Shown here one piece after another: positions 43,498-55,500 of a DNA stretch of 58,159 bases. The translations under genes and the position numbers were made by a program. The notes beneath the pieces were generated by a model. That model was not told the origin of the DNA, ran no database searches, and saw only the letters and a list, made by a program, of their open reading frames with translations. Position 1 is the first letter of the stretch, and every line of letters begins with the position of its first letter. Source of the stretch: Trebouxia sp. TZW2008 (taxonomy: Eukaryota; Chlorophyta; Trebouxiophyceae; Trebouxiales; Trebouxiaceae); assembly GCA_002118135.1 (NCBI GenBank), contig BDIU01000348.1, positions 1-58,159 of the forward strand, read 5' to 3'.

Positions 43498-46400
43498 TCA
43501 TTGCAGAGGTTCGCTGTGCCTTGACACTTCAGCCAAAACCAGCTGCTCAAGTTTGCTGAGTAAATTTCCCTCAGCATCGTAACCAAACGTTTTGCTGCAC
43601 GTGGATCCTTCGCTTCCATACTCGACTTGATGCACAGGCAGTAGCAGTCTGGAAGTGCTTGCAATTGCTGCGCCTTGCCATGAGTCAATGTCATGGATGC
43701 TAGGAGGCTGCAAGCTGACAGAAATGCCTTCACGCTCACAAACCTGCAGCAGCGCGACTGTCAGTGACGGGTTTGTCAGCAGTTCAAAAGCTTCATTCAT
43801 GCCAGACACCACTCAGCTTGATGACAACAATTGTGATCAAACTTCAGGATGAATGCAATGTGATGAATGCATTGGGCATGCGTGGGCTGCCTTTTTAGAC
43901 AGAGGCTCCCGTCATGACGCCTGATGGCGCAGACTTTTCTTTTGTTTTCTTTCATTGGGCGTTACCAGCCGCGGTGAACACATGCACGCTTGCGCGCATG
44001 CAAATACACAGAAACATGTACAAGAACATGCATAGCAGCATAGAGACAGTGAAAGGGACAGAGACTAGGCTAAAGACAGACAAAATGCAGACCATGCCAC
44101 ACGTCAGATAAGCCTGCTGTATGGCCTACAGGAGCGGGGTGAGGCATACCTGTTACCTACCTTGCATTTGCGTGGGCACAGATGTCCAATCAATCAGTCT
44201 TACTCAATCAATGCCATACGGCAGGAACAGAATCTGCATGCCATTGCTGTCAAACAGCAGTTACATGTGTGTGCATCACGTGACTCGCCTCCAGGACAAC
44301 CCCACGCACTGTGCCCATCAAGACGCCCTCCTTAGCGGTGTACAACGTATCATTCACCACAGCAAAGAAGTTGGTCTGTGTGCCTTCTAGCACCAACCCC
44401 TCTTGGGTCACTAGCAGTATCTGCACATCAAGCAAGCAAGCATGTCAGCTTGACAGTATTTAGTGTATAAGTTGTCATTCACCACAGCAATGAAGTTGGT
44501 CTGTATTCCTTCTAGTACTAACATCTCTTACGTCAGCAGCAGTATCTGCACACCAAGCAAGCAAGCAAGCAAGAGTAAGCTCAAATCCGCTTGAAAGAGG
44601 TTCAGTATACAAGGTGTCGTTCACCACAGCAAAGAAGTTGGTCTGTGCGCCTTCTAGAACCAACATCTCTTACGTCAGCAGCAGTATCTGCCCACCAAAC
44701 ATGCAAGCAAGAGTAAGGTCAAGTCCGCTTGAAAGAGGTTCAGTGTATAAGGTGTCATTCACCACAGCAAAGAAATTGGTCTGTGTGCCTTCTAGGACCA
44801 ATCCCTTTTTATCACTGGAAGTATCTGCACACCCAGCAACCAAGCAAGAGTGAACTCAAATCCGCTTGAAAGAGGTTCAGTGTATAAGGTGTCGTTCACC
44901 ACAGCAAAGAAATTGGTCTGCGTCCTTTCTAGCACTGACCCCTCTTGCGTCAGCAGCAATATCTGCACAGCCAGCAAGCAAGCAAGAATGTGCTCCAGTC
45001 AATTTGGAAAATGTTTGAGTGTACATTGTGTCGGTTTCCACAAAAGCGATAATGTTGACCTGAATACCTTCTAGCAATAACCCCTCTTGGGTCACTAGCA
45101 GTATCTGCACAGCACGCAGGCAAGCCACAGGGTGCTCAAGTCAGCTTGCAATGTGCTTTAGTCAACACACTGACTTGGTGTTAAAGTGAGGCAGGGCAGG
45201 GCCAGGCACAGGGCAGGGTGAGGCAGGGCACAGGGCAGGGCAGGGCGAGGCTGAGCACAGGGCAGGGCAGAAGTGATTTGGGTAGGTCAGGCAATTTGAT
45301 GGCAGAGACCGCTGCACCGCAACATCACAGCACAACACACAAGATCACAGCGCGAGGTCAGTACCTCATTCACATCAGGCGGTTTGCTCTTCTCCAGTGA
45401 CTGTCTTGTTCTGACCCACTCACTGTCCTTGGTTGCTGCATGTTGTCGAGGCGCTCCTCGTGCCTGGCAGCACCGCGACAGTTGCTCACAAGGCAGAACA
45501 GTTTTTGTGTCAGTGCAGTGTTACACGCAGTAACTTGATGGTACGTAAATAAAGGCAACAGTCCAACACCAAAGGCAATGAAAAGGCTGCTGACAGGCGG
45601 TTCAACAGCAACCATGATTCGCAAGAGGTTTGGGTCACACCCAATTTTCAACCTTTGAAAAAGGAGACATGTATAGTTGGCAGAAGGCTTTGCTCTGCCT
45701 AGCGTCTGCTCAATCGATCGATCAGTCAATCAATCATTCAACAAATCGTGATTGCTGTCTCAGAGGCCCAACAAGGGGGCCATACAGACAATGTCAAGCT
45801 GGACAGTCATCTTGCTTTCTTTTGCAAGTAAGACCATAAGAACTGCAGAAAAGAGGCCTTGCTCAGGGCAAAACCATGTATGCAAAAGGCAAGTAAACTA
45901 GATGTCACTGCCACGAGCAATCACCTGCTGTCATGTGACTGATGGGCATCAGTCCCATGTCAGCAGATACTAGACATCAGGATACAGTGTGCAGCACCGT
46001 CGGGGCTGTGTAGCAGCGTGGGGGATCAGTACCTCGCCATCTAGCTAGCAATGCCTTTCTTCCCGTACATGCGCTATAACAGATTGTCAGCACTGCATGA
46101 CTGCGTTAAATCTTGCTACCATCTCAGGCAGCAGTAAATGAGCACTGATGCCTGTGAAGTTCAATGTGCAGTGCGTTTTGAAGGTGTGTCAAGCACAGGT
46201 AGCAAAACAAGCTGGCAAGGTGATCAACTGGCAGTGACTGTCTCAAGCCATCATTGGAACAGTCACTGCAAGTGGACAGCCTGGTCAGCCAATCCTGCTC
46301 AGCCTGCAAAGGATCTGCAAAACAACAAATGATAGCAGATCAAGAGGCCCTCAGCTGGACAATGATTGGAACAAAGCACAAATGTCAAATGAACAGGCCC

Positions 46401-49037
46401 CTGGATTGATGTTGGCTGAAGGATGAGCACTTCTGCAACGCATGACCCGTGATCTAGAAAGACTACAGTACTTTCTTTTTGTAACAACTGCTCTGTGTAC
46501 CAAGCAAGTTGTCCTCCCGCTGAACTATCCTTGTTGAGAGATGCCATTGCAGTCAGGACACAGTGATTGGTTCCTAATTGCATTGTCCTTACATTGACAA
46601 TGTGCTTTCATTCAGTGTCCTTGCAAAGAGGAGTTACTGTATATGCTAAGCTGTAGGATGGCATGCAACGCACAAGCATTGATGACTCCAGAGCAGACCC
46701 TCGGCTTAAAAACGGCTGACAGAAACACACTCAAGTGCTGCATACATTAGTGAGCTGCTAGCTGATTCAGTCTTGGATGAGTTTTGTGGAATGTCAGTTC
46801 CAGCATGCTTCTGACCTGAACTTTGACAGGAGGGTTTGGTCTCGCCGGAAGTGCCGCAACATGGCAGTGTATGATGGGCTCTCCTGTGTCCCAGGAAATC
46901 AAGACTGTCAGCTTCAGCTCCCCCTGCAGCTTTGAAATCAACAGTGAAGAGCACATTGCATCAGGCTTAGTACAGAGGACCTTCACATGTGATTTGTGTG
47001 GCCTCCAATTGCAGCAACATGGTTGTGTATGATGGGCTCTCCTGTCTCCCAAGAGATCAAGACTGTCAACTTTAGCTCACCCTGCAACAAGTAAACAGCA
47101 GCGATAACTTCAGTGGTGCAGCTTGCTGCAGGTAAACTGGCATTTGACACAGTGTAACAAGCCTGTAGCAAAACGATGGGCTCTCCTGTGTCCCGGGAGA
47201 TCAAAAGTGGCAATTTCAGTTCCCCCTGCAGATGTGGATTCAAGGCGGAATTAGTTTCAATTCAGGCAACGGCCAATCTTGCACACAAAAGTCCAGCAAC
47301 ATGGCTGTGTATGATGGACTCTGCAATTTCCCACGAGATCAGGACTGTCAGCTTCAGTTTCCCCTGCAGCAGTGAAAACAACAGTGATCTGCATATCTCA
47401 CCAGGCTTATTGCAGAGGACCTTTGCATATAATTTGTTTGCTCTGCAAGTGCATGACCGTGTACATAACATGACTGTGTAATATGGGCTCCCCTGTGTCC
47501 CAAGAGATCAAGACTGTCAGCTTCAGCTGCCCCTGAAGGCACAAATACACCAGTGATGGTCAAAGTGACTCAGACATATTGCACATAGTAAGTAGTCTGC
47601 CTCAGCCAACTATGCTGGTAAGTACAGCAAGGCGTCTTAATAACAATAGCAGCAACTACACATTTCAGCACGAGTGTCAGGTGTGTGTGGCCCAGGTGTC
47701 TTGCTGATTTGCAGCATCAGAATATTGCAGTATCTCGATATAGCATCAGCAGCTGTCATGCACTGCATGCTGGGTGCATGTGCTCAAGGCGACTTGCTAT
47801 TTGTGGCACCAGTATTGTGCACCATGTCACTGCACAGCATCAGCAGCCGTTATGCATTGCAAGCCAGGCAGCATGTACGCAAGATTCTTTTCTTGTTTGT
47901 CACATCAGATCATTGCAGCATCTCAGGACATAGCGTCAGCAGCTGTTATGCATTGCAAGCCAGGCAGCATGTGCACGCATCATCTCTGTAGCTTGCGACA
48001 TCAGAACATTGCAATATGTGAGGGCATAGCCGCTATGCATTGCAAACAGGGCATCATTTACCCAAGGTGTTTTCCTGTTTCCAACATCAGCATGTTGCCG
48101 AAATGTTGGGACATGACATCAGCAACTGCCATGTATTGAATCCAGGCACCATTTGCACGCAGCATCACTCTAGGTTGCAACATCAGAACATTGCAATATG
48201 TGAGGGCATGGCATCAGCAGTTGTCATGCATCGCAAGCAAGGCAGCATTTACGCAAGGTTTCTCTCTGGCTTGTGACATCGCAACATTGCACAGTGTAAG
48301 GAGACGGCATCAGCAACTGTTATGCACTGCAAGCAGGGCAGCATTTGCACAAGGACCTCATGATGTGGTGACCGTTGCCAGAATGTCTTGACAGCTGCAT
48401 TCATTGAGGCCAACAGATCAGGCCTCAATTCAGCTGCGTTGGATAGCTTTTCAAGCCCTGCTGGGAGATCTCCGCCCCTGTTCTGCGCATGTACTGAAGC
48501 TGAAGCAAATGAGACTTGGGAGAAGAGAGCTACCATGGAAACAGCAAGTTGCAAGAGCCTTTGGTAGGGATGGCAAGTTACCTTGGAGTCATTCTCCAAC
48601 ATCTGCTGACAGGATGAGGCAAGTCTGTTGACATGCGCCGTCAATTCAAACACCCTGTTTTGGTCAAAAGTTCTGGCTGTTGTGTATGCTCCTGAACGAG
48701 CAGAACCACTGAGACATTCGGACGCCCAGGCTCAAGGCGTGCAGCCTGATTTAGAGCTGAGACACAAACCCCGAGGAGCGTCTTTGAGCCATGCGTCGGC
48801 TGGTGATGAGCAAGGCACGGGAAATGTATTTTCGACAAGTGCACAGCTTGATGCAGGCCTCGCTGCAACTTGTGAGGTCATCAGTGTCGCGTGGCTGCGG
48901 CCGAAGCAGCGATGCAGCACGGATCGACAGGGAGCCGTCAGACAGTGGTGCATATACCTTGTGTTGAGCAGCATGATAGCATTCCTGAAGTCACGCAAAG
49001 ATATACGCGCAGGGCAGAACAACGTTGTCACGACCAT
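43498..49037 (-). CDS. Class IV (D-amino-acid/aminodeoxychorismate-lyase fold) PLP-dependent enzyme
   Basis: Seven exons, 5' to 3': 49037-48770, 48691-48582, 48482-48357, 46923-46816, 45463-45365, 44420-44289 and 43743-43498. They give 362 residues with matching phases. Recognisable class IV elements are GAYTTARTF after the N-terminal region, FELTAHVNRLASS, GELKLTVLISWDTG, TKDSEWVRTRQSLE with the likely PLP-binding Lys216, and VLEGTQTNFFAVVND followed by GVLMGTVRGVVLE. The pattern matches the plant branch of aminotransferase class IV-like proteins, related to aminodeoxychorismate lyase and D-amino-acid transaminases; the substrate cannot be fixed. The start at 49037 is the first in-frame ATG, and the first 60 residues may be a targeting peptide. 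The last intron looks GC-AG (donor at 44287-44288). Two introns carry long arrays of exon copies. Confidence 0.88.
44460..45110 (-). repeat. Five tandem decoy copies of class IV enzyme exon 6
   Basis: Copies at about 44462-44544, 44601-44688, 44740-44826, 44878-44964 and 45019-45106 match the first 85 bases of exon 6 (44289-44420), including the acceptor. Period is about 140 bp. The first three contain an in-frame stop before the VLEG equivalent or inside it; the last two remain open and read close to ILLxTQEG. All lack the exon's 3' half (GVLMGTVRGV). Confidence 0.9.
45185..45280 (+). repeat. GGGCA-rich minisatellite
   Basis: Roughly 90 bp of GGGCAGGGC and GGCACAGGGCAGG units with many G-triplets on the plus strand, inside the class IV gene intron. 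The G-tracts could form quadruplex structures on the strand opposite the transcript. Confidence 0.75.
45718..45805 (-). mobile_element. SINE-like element, family B, copy 1
   Basis: On the minus strand: TTGACATTGTCTGTATGGCC, CCCTTGTTGGGCC, then a GATTGATTGACTGATCGATC tail. A second copy lies at 51268-51387. It sits in an intron of the class IV gene. Confidence 0.5.
47028..47545 (-). repeat. Four decoy copies of class IV enzyme exon 4
   Basis: Copies near 47028-47087, 47172-47232, 47298-47370 and 47478-47537 match exon 4 (46816-46923), the LKLTVLISWDTGEPII part in particular, together with the acceptor edge (CCCCCTGCA-like on the plus strand). Several stay open for 20 or more codons. They lie on the acceptor side of the true exon. 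Confidence 0.85.
47690..48356 (-). repeat. Tandem array at the exon 3 donor of the class IV gene
   Basis: About six units of roughly 100-115 bp share CATCAGCAGCTGTTATGCAT, GCAAGCCAGGCAGCAT and CATCAGAACATTGCA. The last unit merges with the true donor of exon 3 at 48355-48356. Confidence 0.85.
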
Positions 49038-49567
49038 GTATCATTTGAAACCTGCTCTGAAACCAATATCTCAGTTAGCATTGTGAGTCAATTTTTCAAT
49101 GAAAATTCGTGCAGCGATAGATGGTGAGTACGTGCAGTACAGATGATGCAGGTTTTGCGAACCAGGGGGTATGCATCTACACTGGCTGTTCGCACAGGCA
49201 CATGCGTCAGATTCACATGAGTCTGAGTCAGCAAAAATTAGCAAAATTAGAGATTACTCAAGCCAACACAATCTGCTGCCCATGACCGCTATACATCTAA
49301 TCTACTTGTTTGACACATGAGTGACATAGCCAGGTCCATTGTAGCATGCAGTGCACTGCGTGTTAAGCACAGGCAAGATGGTCATGGCCACGGCTTGTGC
49401 AAACACATGCGCAAACAGCTGCAGCAACGGCCGCTGAGCTGGTCACAAAGCTGTTGCTGCTCAACCAACAAAATATGACTGCAGAAGCTCAGTACCATCA
49501 GAGCCTGGTGAGCATCAACTATCAACCTGCTGTCTTGTGATGACTAAATAAACAGCACTGACAACAG
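49038..49567. other. Intergenic region between two minus-strand genes
   Basis: About 530 bp between the class IV gene start and the stop of the coiled-coil gene. It should contain the promoter of the former and the 3' UTR of the latter. No motif is recognised. Confidence 0.4.
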
Positions 49568-52500
49568 TCAGTGCATGTAGTACACAGTCATGCCAGCAGC
49601 TCCCAGAAATGCTGCAACACAACCAGCTGCAAGTGCAACAAGCTCTGCAGCATCTTTGCGAATCAGTGCTCGTGCCAAGAGCGCTTCCGCCTGCTGCAGT
49701 GCATCGAAAGCTTGTTGCAAATCCTCTTCTGCGCCCTCAGCCCTTGCTGTTGCTGACTCGAGAGCCTGCTGTGTGTCTGTCAGCTTCAGACGCAACTGCT
49801 CTGATTGATCATCACTCTCTGAGGTGTTGCTCTGCAACATATTGAAAGGTATTTTGCAAACTGCTGCAGTCATCGATACAGGGCGCAGCTCTACTTAATG
49901 CATGATGGCAGACCATGCAGCTATAAGTGCAAGCAAGATAAGCAGAACAATGGCGGTGTCATGTAGACAAAAATGTGCTGCACCCAGGCTACCAGAATTT
50001 GAGTGAAAAGTTCAAACAAATGCGCAAAATGGGAAAACATACATCTTCGCTACCTTGCAAACACATATAGAAGACACGTAGGAAATATCAATCCTGGATG
50101 TGGCTCTGCAAGTTGAGTGTCACTGCAATGAACCGGTGACAGGCTTTACTCACATATAGCTTTGTGGTCCCATCACTCATTTACAGATCAGGAACCAGGT
50201 GTGCTTAAGTGCGATGTACAAAGACAAAACCATGCATGGAGGATTGACTGAAATTTGCATCACCAGGTAACACTGCGCAGCCATCTACCTGAGACTTGCT
50301 GTGCAGCTGCTTTTTCAGGTGAGCAACTTGTCCTTTCAACTGCCGCACCAACTGCGCATCAGCGATGCCAACTTGACTGTTCATCTCCATCTTCCCTTCT
50401 TCTGCATCTTCAGCAAAGAACAAGCTGCTGCCCCGCTTATCATCTTCAGCCTTGTCAAACACGCTATTGACATGCACGACAGCTGCAGTTCTGCCGTCAG
50501 TTGTGCCGTCAGTTCTGCCATCACTGGTCTCAGATCTAGGGCTTGTCAAGTGTGACTGGTTTGGGCTGAGTTGCAAATCTGACTGCTCTAGGTGAGACGT
50601 TTCGTTGTCAGCAACGTTTGGCTGCTGCAAATGTGTTGAGCTTTTGCTGGCTGCATACTGTGCTAGACCAGCCTGTGACAGCTCATGTTCTTTGGCATTG
50701 GAAGGACTGGGACTGTCAGGAGTGATCGTGGGCTGCTCAAAACTGCCCTGACGCTGCTTGGCACTGCCCTGGGGCTGCTGGGGGCTGCCCCAGGATTGTT
50801 CAGAGCCGCCTTGTGACAGCTTCTCAGCTGTGGGCTGGGAAGCTGTAGCACGGTCCGAAGCTGGTGTCTGTCCATTGACTGTCTGAGGCTCTGCTGAAGC
50901 TGAGATTGAGCCCAATCTGCTGCCACTGACAGGCTTGGAAATTGACCCTGGAGTACTGCTGCTTTGCCTGCCTGTTGACATCGCTGCTGCAGAACCTGGA
51001 GTGGATGCAACAGTGGTGCCAGCATGAGATTTGGACTCTGAATCTGAGGGGGTGAACAGGGGACGCTGGGGGTGCTGGGGGTCAGCCTGTGGGGTGAAGG
51101 GGGGGTCATCCTCAGCTGATGCGTCCTGCCCTGCTTTGGGTGCTGAGGCCTTGCCATGGTTCTGCCCGTGTTGTGCCAGGCTTGCGTCACCCTTCAACTG
51201 GTCTGCTGAGGTTGTGAAGTCCGCAGTGTTGGACTGCTGCTCAGTGCCTACATGTACAGTCAGACCTTATCAATCAATCAATCATTCATTCAATCAGTCA
51301 ATCAATCCATCCATCCATCAAGCAATCAATCAACCAACCTTTACTGTCTGAAAGACCCAACAAGGGGGTGATACAGACAACGTCAAGAAACTCATGCTGT
51401 TCTAGTCATCACATGTATGCATGTGACCTAGTGTCCAGCAGCAGTGGAAGTTCCTGTTGCTGTTTCTGCCATCACAAAGTCCTGACTATGCTGATGAAAG
51501 CATGGACAAGCTGTCTGGTGAATAGGTTGATGTGTTGGGGTTGAAGAGTAACAGCCAACTCTTTTTGAAGGCAGCACCGGAGAAAGCACGGAAATCATTG
51601 CATAAGACAAGAAATCGGCGTGATTGCAAGCGCAGGAACAGTCAGATCGTCCTGGGCAATGCGCTAAATCCCGACTGTACAGCAAATCAAGAAACCACAA
51701 AGTGCATACACATGGCAAACCTAGCTGCCATGCTGTATCAAAGCTGTGTCTGTAGACAATCTTGGCACCATGACACTGGCACACAGTGCCTGACACTAAT
51801 GAACAGTAATGTTACTTGGCTACACTTTCCAGCACATGCGCTAAGTGTGACTTAGCATCCAAGTCCTATGTGGTCAGGCTGGCTTCTTTCCAACAGCACG
51901 GTAAGGATGGTTGATGTTCGGCTGTTGAGGACAGACAATACAAACAGTGCTTGACACTGGCAGCAGGCATTTGCCAAAAAGAAAGTGAGACGCAAGTAAG
52001 TACTTCACATCAACAGTTTGGGCAAAAGAAGGCAGCATCTTAAACACTATGTCTGAGCGCTGATCACAGTCACAAGCACTCAAGAAACGCGTGCCTGTGA
52101 TGAGCGCTCAGACATTGTGCATGAGTTGCTGCCTCTTCTCAAGAGCAATGGCTGACCTTGCAAAGCGTCTTGGTTTGCAGGCAAGCCACGGGCCTTGTTC
52201 AGCTGCGAAGTCAGCTCAGCAATCTGATGAGCTTTCTGACCCAAGACAATGGTCCTCTCCCCTAGCTGCTGCTGCAGCTGCCGGTATGCGTCACGCAGCG
52301 CATCCATCTGAGTCTCAGACTTGGCTGCTTGAGTCTCAAGCAGTGAGATTGTGAGCCTGGATTGAATTGCCAAAGCCTCTTGAGATGAAAGCTGTTGCTC
52401 TAGCTCTGCGATGCGCTCAAGCTCAGCTGTGTTCTTCTTCATCTGAGCTAGCTTGGCCTGAGTCTCACTCAACTGCTCTGTGAGTCTCTCAACATGCTCT

Positions 52501-55500
52501 GAGTCATCATGGTGTTCTGCCACAGCTGTGCCGTCTTCTGCCTGACTCAAACTCTCACTCACACTACCACTGTGACCCATCAGCTGTTCTGGTTCTGTCA
52601 CGGTGCCAATGTCTCTGCTTTGGCTTAACCTGTCGGTCATGCTGGCAGCGTCTTGCATCTGTGCAGGCCCACTTGATGCTTGCCTGGCGTCTAACGCTTG
52701 CTGTGCTGACTGGGCTTGGGTGAGTGCGGCTGGCAGCTGTTGCTCCAGGGTCGCCTTGTGGGCAGCCTCTGTGTCAAGCTTGCTGCTCAATAGATGCAAC
52801 TGCTGCTGCTGTGACACGACGGTCTGCTGTAGCTCCTCCTTGGCAGCCTGTGATGTTGCCACCTGCATTGCAGCACACTGCTAGTATTGAATGGATCAAG
52901 GAGTTTGTACTGTCTTGAAGATACATCAAGGGGTCCACATAGATCTTGCTGTTTGCTGTAGCTCCTCCTTGGCAGCCTGTGCCTGTGATGTTGCCACCTG
53001 CATCACGTCCAAATGCTGCCAATCAAACCTTTGTCCACTACAGTCAAACCATCACTATCACCTGGTCTTTGGACTGTTGCTGTCTGAGGCTCACACCAGT
53101 GCTGTATAGAGAAAATATCCAAAATCAAGGCATTAACTAATGTACACCTGAGGGTAAGCAGTTGCTTGGCATGAGGTGCAGGCCATGTTAGGGCCAAAGG
53201 GGCGGATCAGCACATGTGTTTAGCAGCAATATGAGCGGCACAAAGAACAGTCATTGGACCCATCAATACTGCTGCAGCAGAGGCACAATCACAAGCTAGC
53301 CTGCAAGATAAGCACTCCCTGAATGAACAGACGTCACTTTCAGGTAACACAAGGCATGAAGGTCGGCCAGGCAATGCTGATTCAGCAGTACAGCAGCTGA
53401 CTTGAGCATACACAACAATTCGTATGCTTGCTCATGTGCTTCAGCAGATACATCCTCATGTTGAGGTATAACACTGGCACATGTTGTCAGCAAGCTGAAT
53501 GTCATGACATCATGTCTAGTAGCATGATGCAGATCCATTGTATAATGATGCCATTCAAGCTTCGCTGCCAGTGCATGGCTGCGTAGAACCAACTACGCCA
53601 GTACAGCAATTGGCACAGCTGGAAGTCCTGTCTACCACCCAGACCTCTTGAATTGATGCAGCGCTTTGTGTGGCAGACAGGGTTTCTGGTTGTGCCAATG
53701 TATGCGCTGCTGTTATCATCTCAAACCTGAGAGATCAAGTATGCAGCCTCTTTGAGCCCATAATTGGTGCCTCATAATGGTGGTGCCTCATAATGGTTGT
53801 GAGCGTAAACACCACAAAATGTACATCATGACTGCAGCTCATGCATGCATAGGCGTAATTGCGGTCTGATACAATGCCAAGTGCTTGATCATACCTGCAA
53901 CTGCAGTGCTTCCTCCTGCTTCTGTGCAGCTGCCGCTAGCTTCTGCAGCCCTTCCAGCTCCTGCTCAAACTCACTGCTTCGCTGAGTCGCCTCAGCCTCC
54001 TTGATCCTCAGCTGCTGCCGCAGCTCTGCCTCAGCAGCTGTTGCTGAAGCTGCCTTGGCTGACTGCTCGCCTAGCTTCTGCTGCAGCTCTGCCTCAGTAG
54101 CTGCTGCCGAAGCTACCTTGCCTGACTGCTGGTCCAGCTGCTGTCGCAACTCTGCCTCGGCAGTTGCTGCGGAGGCTGCCTTGGCTGACTGCTCAGTCAG
54201 CTTCTGCTGCAGGCCCTCAAGCTGGGCTGCTTGCTGAGTCAGCAGACCGCGATGAGTCACGAGCTCCTGCTCTGTCCGCTGTGTCTGCTTCTCCGCAGCT
54301 TCCAAGCTGCTGCTGCTGCTGTCTGTGAGGGAAGTTTGCAGCATGGTGATTTTGTCGTTCTGGCTTGCAGCTGTGGCCAAGGCTTGAGTGACCTGTTCCT
54401 GGAGTCTGGTGTTGTCCGCTTGCAGGGACTCTGCATGACCTGCTAGCCTGTCGAGTTCGGAGTCCCTAGGGGTTTCAGGTTCCCTAGGGGAGTTGGGTCT
54501 GCTGTCTGAACGATGCCCAGCAGCTTCAGCTTCTAGCAGGTCCACTTGAGCTTGCAAATGCTGGATCTGCAGCATGGCATGAGCTGAATGTGAGCATACC
54601 ATACGCGCAGCATGGGCAACCTGTCACTGCAGTTGGGTGTTGTCAGCTTGCAAGGGCTCTGCATGGGGTACTAGCTTGTCAGCTTCAGAGTCCCTGGGTG
54701 AGTTGGGTCTGCTGTCTGAGCGGTGCCCAGCAGCTTCAGCTTCTCGCAAGCCCACTTGGGCTTGCAAGTGCTGGATCTGTAGCAAGGCATGAGCTGAATG
54801 TGAGCATAGCATGAGCACAGCATGGGTAAGCTGTTGCTGCAGTTGGGTGTTGTTGGCTTGCAAGGGCTCTGCAGGGCGTACTAGCCTGTCAGCTTCAGAG
54901 ACCCTGGATAAGTTGGGTCTGCTGTCTGAGCAGTGCCCAGCAGCTTCAGCTTCTCGCAAGTCCACTTGCGTTCACAAGTGCTGGATCTGTAGCATAGCAC
55001 GATGTGAATGTCAGCTAGCATGAGCACAGCATGGGTAAGCTGTTACTGCATTCTGGTGTTGTCGGCTCGCAAGGAATCTGCACGGCCCACTAACCTGTCA
55101 GCTTCAGAGTCCATGGGAAATCGGATCTGCTGTAGGAGCGGTGCCCAGCAGCTCCAGCCTCCAGCAAGTCCACATGCACTTGTATGTGCTGGATGGCGTA
55201 AGCAGACTGTGAGCAATCATACCGCAATGCTGCTAGCATGAGACAACATGAGCACAGCATACGCAGCCACAAGCAGGTCCACCTGAGCTTGCAGGTGCTG
55301 ATTTTGCAGCACAGCATGCACAAAAAAGCACAAGCAGCCTTTCAAAGCCCTTGCACCTGCGGCAGAGTTGCACATAGCATGTTCAGCTTGAGCTAAAAGT
55401 ACGCTTGTCCCACTCTGGCAGCCATGCCATAAATCAGGTGCAAATTCTATACCAGTTCTGTCAGCACTGCAAGCATACGGCATTGTGTTGCACGCTTTGC

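Noticed and set aside
44460..45110. CRISPR-like regular spacing of repeats
   Set aside because: Repeat units are degenerate exon copies in a eukaryotic intron, with no conserved direct repeat/unique spacer structure.
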